Assembly: GCA_001790645.1 (NCBI GenBank)
Contig: MGDB01000144.1
Coordinates: forward strand, 14,184-21,572
Direction of reading: 5' to 3'
DNA length: 7,389 nt
Origin: Candidatus Schekmanbacteria bacterium GWA2_38_11
Lineage (GTDB): Bacteria; Schekmanbacteria; GWA2-38-11
Every line of letters begins with the position of its first letter. The first letter of the stretch is position 1. The position numbers and the translations under genes were made by a program. The notes under the pieces were generated by a model that did not search any database, had not been told where the DNA came from, and saw only the letters and a program-made list of their open reading frames with translations. Shown one piece after another: positions 5,798 through 7,389 of the stretch.

Positions 5798-6775
5798 ATG
5801 CCTGAGACAAGATATGTAAGAGCAATAAATGATGCACTGAAAGAGGAAATGGAAAGAGATCCAAAGGTTTTTGTAGCCGGCGAGGATGTGGCAATTGCAG
5901 GAGGTTCTTTCAGTGCCACAAGGGGCCTTTATGAACAATTCGGGAAAGAGAGAGTAGTTGACACACCAATTGCTGAATCATCTATCGTGGGGCTTGCCAT
6001 TGGTGCTGCCCTTACTGGCTTGCGGCCTGTTGTTGAGATAATGTTTAATGATTTTGTAACCTGCGCTATGGACCAGATAGTTAATCAGGCAGCAAAGATC
6101 AAATATATGTTCGGAGGCAAACCAAAGCTCCCTCTTGTCATCAGGATGCCCGCCGGTGCTGGTATGAATGCAGGGCCTCAGCACTCCCAGAGCCTTGAAG
6201 CATGGTTTACACATATACCGGGCCTGAAAGTGATTATGCCAAGCACTGTCTATGATGCAAAGGGACTTTTAAAATCAGCCATCAGGGATGATAATCCCAT
6301 AATATTTATTGAGAATAAGATCTTATACAGCCTGAAGGGAGATGTCCCGGAAGGGGATTACACAATTCCCATAGGAGTTGGTGAAATAAAGAGAGAAGGC
6401 CGGGATGTCACAATTGTTGCAACATCCCAGATGGTGCATAAAGCCTTGAAAGCTGCTCAGACGCTCTCGGCAGAGAAAATAGAAGCTGAGGTAATTGATC
6501 CAAGGACATTGAGTCCGCTGGACAAAAATCTTATAATAGATTCAGTCAAAAAAACTGGAAGGCTTGTTATTGCTTATGAGGCAGTTAAGTTCTGTGGCTA
6601 TGGGGCAGAAATTGCTGCAATTGTGAGTGAAGAAGCCTTCAGGTTTCTCAAGGCACCCATAAAAAGGGTTGCAGCCCCCTTTACTCCAATCCCCTTCAGC
6701 AAACCTCTGGAACAGTTCTATTTGCCAAAAGATACTGACATAATCCAGGCAGTGAAAGAGGTAGTGGCTAATTAA
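5798..6775 (+). CDS. Thiamine-diphosphate dehydrogenase complex E1 beta subunit (acetoin/pyruvate type)
   Basis: The gene encodes 325 residues, the standard length for E1 beta, and the product pairs with the alpha subunit encoded upstream. Marks: GEDVAIAGG (28-36), the DTPIAE motif with the cofactor-activating glutamate E60, the GAGMNAGPQHSQSLEAWF stretch with active-site H129, HIPGLKVIMPSTVYDAKGLL, and the C-terminal transketolase-C-like domain (IDPRTLSPLD, then E and K residues to the end). GAGMNAGPQHSQS and PSTVYDAKG recall AcoB. AGGAG (5785-5789) is 8 nt before ATG 5798. A second ATG at 5794 is out of frame and stops after three codons (ATG TAT GCC TGA), overlapping the true start. The lipoyl protein follows after 29 nt, so those two are likely cotranscribed. 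Confidence 0.93.
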   Translation: MPETRYVRAINDALKEEMERDPKVFVAGEDVAIAGGSFSATRGLYEQFGKERVVDTPIAESSIVGLAIGAALTGLRPVVEIMFNDFVTCAMDQIVNQAAKIKYMFGGKPKLPLVIRMPAGAGMNAGPQHSQSLEAWFTHIPGLKVIMPSTVYDAKGLLKSAIRDDNPIIFIENKILYSLKGDVPEGDYTIPIGVGEIKREGRDVTIVATSQMVHKALKAAQTLSAEKIEAEVIDPRTLSPLDKNLIIDSVKKTGRLVIAYEAVKFCGYGAEIAAIVSEEAFRFLKAPIKRVAAPFTPIPFSKPLEQFYLPKDTDIIQAVKEVVAN

Positions 6776-6804
6776 CGATTCAAGTTTAGAACAAGGAGAA
6801 AAAG

Positions 6805-7044
6805 ATGTCTGTTGATGTTGTGATGCCAAAGCTTGGCTTAACAATGGAAGAAGGAAGCGTTGTCAGATGGCTCAAAAACGAGGGAGACAGGGTGGAAAAG
6901 GGAGAGGTAATACTTGTAGTTGAAACTGAAAAAGTTGAATATGAACTTGAGTCCCCTGCTTCGGGGATGCTGAAAAAAATAATCGGTCAGGTGGAGCAGG
7001 TCTATCCGGTCGGAGAAGTCATGGCAGTTATTGAGGAAGGATAA
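6805..7044 (+). CDS. Stand-alone lipoyl-domain protein (E2-type acyl carrier)
   Basis: At 79 residues this is exactly one biotinyl/lipoyl domain. It opens with VDVVMPKLGLTMEEG, and the modified lysine is K43 in the hairpin turn ETEKVEYELESP (40-51). The ETEKV context and absence of a biotin-type AMKM motif indicate lipoylation rather than biotinylation. The domain closes at GEVMAVIEEG and stops. In usual complexes this domain is the N-terminus of a 350-450 residue E2 that also has an E1/E3-binding domain and an acyltransferase domain; neither follows here. The following 321 nt are repeats with no continuing frame. It may be a naturally free carrier working with a separate acyltransferase, or a remnant cut off by repeat insertion. 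AAGGAG (6793-6798) lies 6 nt before ATG, which supports active translation. Confidence 0.9.
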   Translation: MSVDVVMPKLGLTMEEGSVVRWLKNEGDRVEKGEVILVVETEKVEYELESPASGMLKKIIGQVEQVYPVGEVMAVIEEG

Positions 7045-7050
7045 GAGGAA

Positions 7051-7203
7051 ATTCTAAATCCTAAACAATGACCAAAATCCAAAATTCCAATGTTCTAAAC
7101 TATTCTGACAGACCTGAAGGTCTGTCACTACGAATTATTAAAATGTAGGGACAGGTCTTTAGACCTGTCCAAATGTTTTGAATTTTGGTCATTTGAATTT
7201 GTT
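7051..7203. repeat. Composite element: AT heptad arms around two inverted REP-like hairpins
   Basis: The left arm carries heptads including a tandem CCAAAAT pair (7072-7085). The right arm has TTTTGAA, TTTTGGT, CATTTGA and ATTTGTT (7176-7203). AATGACCAAAAT (7067-7078) and ATTTTGGTCATT (7182-7193) form a perfect 12-bp inverted repeat. Between them, TGACAGACC-TGAA-GGTCTGTCA (7106-7127) is followed by CTAC (7128-7131), and GTAG (7145-7148) precedes GGACAGGTC-TTTA-GACCTGTCC (7149-7170). Both hairpins are 9-4-9 with perfect stems, tetranucleotides facing inward. Confidence 0.7.
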
Positions 7204-7205
7204 TA

Positions 7206-7225
7206 CCTGCCTGCCGGTAGGCAGG
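7206..7225. repeat. 20-nt palindrome related to the nested insertion
   Basis: CCTGCCTGCCGGTAGGCAGG is a 20-nt palindrome with one G-T wobble. It closely resembles the 19-nt module (4557-4575, CCTGCTTGCCGCAGGCAGG) found inside the hairpin pair upstream of E1 alpha, so the same module occurs both free and nested in this window. Confidence 0.6.
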
Positions 7226-7253
7226 GAATTTAGATATTAGAATTTAGAATTTA
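7226..7253 (+). repeat. Tandem heptanucleotide array (4 units)
   Basis: Contiguous 7-nt units GAATTTA, GATATTA, GAATTTA and GAATTTA begin directly after the 20-nt palindrome. Confidence 0.6.
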
Positions 7254-7269
7254 ATATTTGGCGGGGAGA

Positions 7270-7329
7270 GGCAGGTCTCCTGACCTGCCATCAAAAGAAA
7301 GTTTTTCGGGTCAGGAGACCCGAAACTAC
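7270..7329. repeat. Inverted REP-like hairpin pair with outward orientation
   Basis: The left hairpin is GGCAGGTC-TCCT-GACCTGCC (7270-7289). The right hairpin is TTTCGGGTC-AGGA-GACCCGAAA (7304-7325), directly followed by CTAC (7326-7329). The 12-nt core GGTCTCCTGACC on the left is the reverse complement of GGTCAGGAGACC on the right, and the outer stem bases differ only in compensated pairs. The left unit has AGAG where RTAG is expected. The pair lies just upstream of the next gene. Confidence 0.7.
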
Positions 7330-7365
7330 CCTATAAGATGATAAGAACCGAATGAGGAAACTTTT

Positions 7366-7389
7366 ATGGATCCAAAAGAATTAGAAGAA
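7366..7389 (+). CDS. Start of an unidentified gene, cut by the window end
   Basis: ATG at 7366 opens a frame with no stop through the last base (M-D-P-K-E-L-E-E). GAGG at 7354-7357 lies 8 nt upstream, a good ribosome binding site. Eight residues are too few to identify it. By position it could be an E2 acyltransferase, an E3 dihydrolipoamide dehydrogenase or a lipoate-attachment enzyme for the complex encoded upstream, but nothing visible decides this. Confidence 0.55.

Noticed and set aside
5794..5805. Three-codon reading frame ATG TAT GCC TGA overlapping the E1 beta start
   Set aside because: It probably reflects chance overlap of two ATGs. The ribosome binding site spacing suits the E1 beta ATG at 5798, and nothing else supports a regulatory mini-frame.
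6805..7044. Biotin carboxyl carrier protein
   Set aside because: The modification site is ETEKVE, the lipoyl type, not the AMKM of biotin carriers, and the neighbours are E1 subunits rather than carboxylases.
3419..7253. CRISPR array
   Set aside because: The repeats are short, differ in sequence, are often inverted, and have no regular unique spacers; no cas genes are present.

Overview
The window comes from an AT-leaning bacterial genome. All genes lie on the + strand, nearly all start at ATG behind clear AGGAG-type ribosome binding sites, and AGA/AGG arginine and ATA isoleucine codons are frequent. The enzyme families are too widespread to place the organism. The repeat-packed spacers suggest an uncultured or environmental lineage (Nitrospirota, Desulfobacterota or candidate-phylum type), but this is a guess from general style, not a sequence match.

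Layout. Positions 105-1898 hold a tight three-gene operon of small proteins. The first two are clear paralogues with a shared cysteine pattern, probably related to the L-2-amino-thiazoline-4-carboxylic acid hydrolase-like family. The third is a cysteine-containing protein with a histone-H1-like lysine-rich N-terminal tail. Positions 2260-4353 hold an acyl-CoA dehydrogenase and an enoyl-CoA hydratase/isomerase family protein, two consecutive beta-oxidation-type steps. Positions 4628-7044 hold the E1 alpha and E1 beta subunits of a thiamine-diphosphate 2-oxoacid/acetoin dehydrogenase complex and a free-standing 79-residue lipoyl-domain protein. A further gene starts at 7366 and runs off the end.

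How the genes may work together. The E1 subunits would decarboxylate or cleave a 2-oxoacid or acetoin and pass the acyl group to the lipoyl carrier to make an acyl-CoA. The acyl-CoA dehydrogenase and hydratase act on acyl-CoA thioesters, so a small acyl-CoA pathway is plausible. The E2 catalytic domain and E3 are not in the window. The role of the three cysteine-containing proteins is unknown.

The spacers are the most unusual part. The five larger ones (1899-2259, 3409-3570, 4354-4627, 5591-5797, 7045-7365) are built from recurring modules. One type is a short, near-perfect GC-rich hairpin abutted on one side by GTAG or ATAG, with a pyrimidine-rich loop when read from that tetranucleotide. 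These often occur as inverted pairs whose stems differ by compensatory changes. The other type is an AT-rich array with a 7-nt period, often in inverted orientation. One paired element exists in two copies, and one copy carries a 19-nt palindrome inserted exactly at its centre. The arrangement resembles REP/BIME elements mobilised by IS200/IS605-like RAYT transposases; no transposase gene is in the window.
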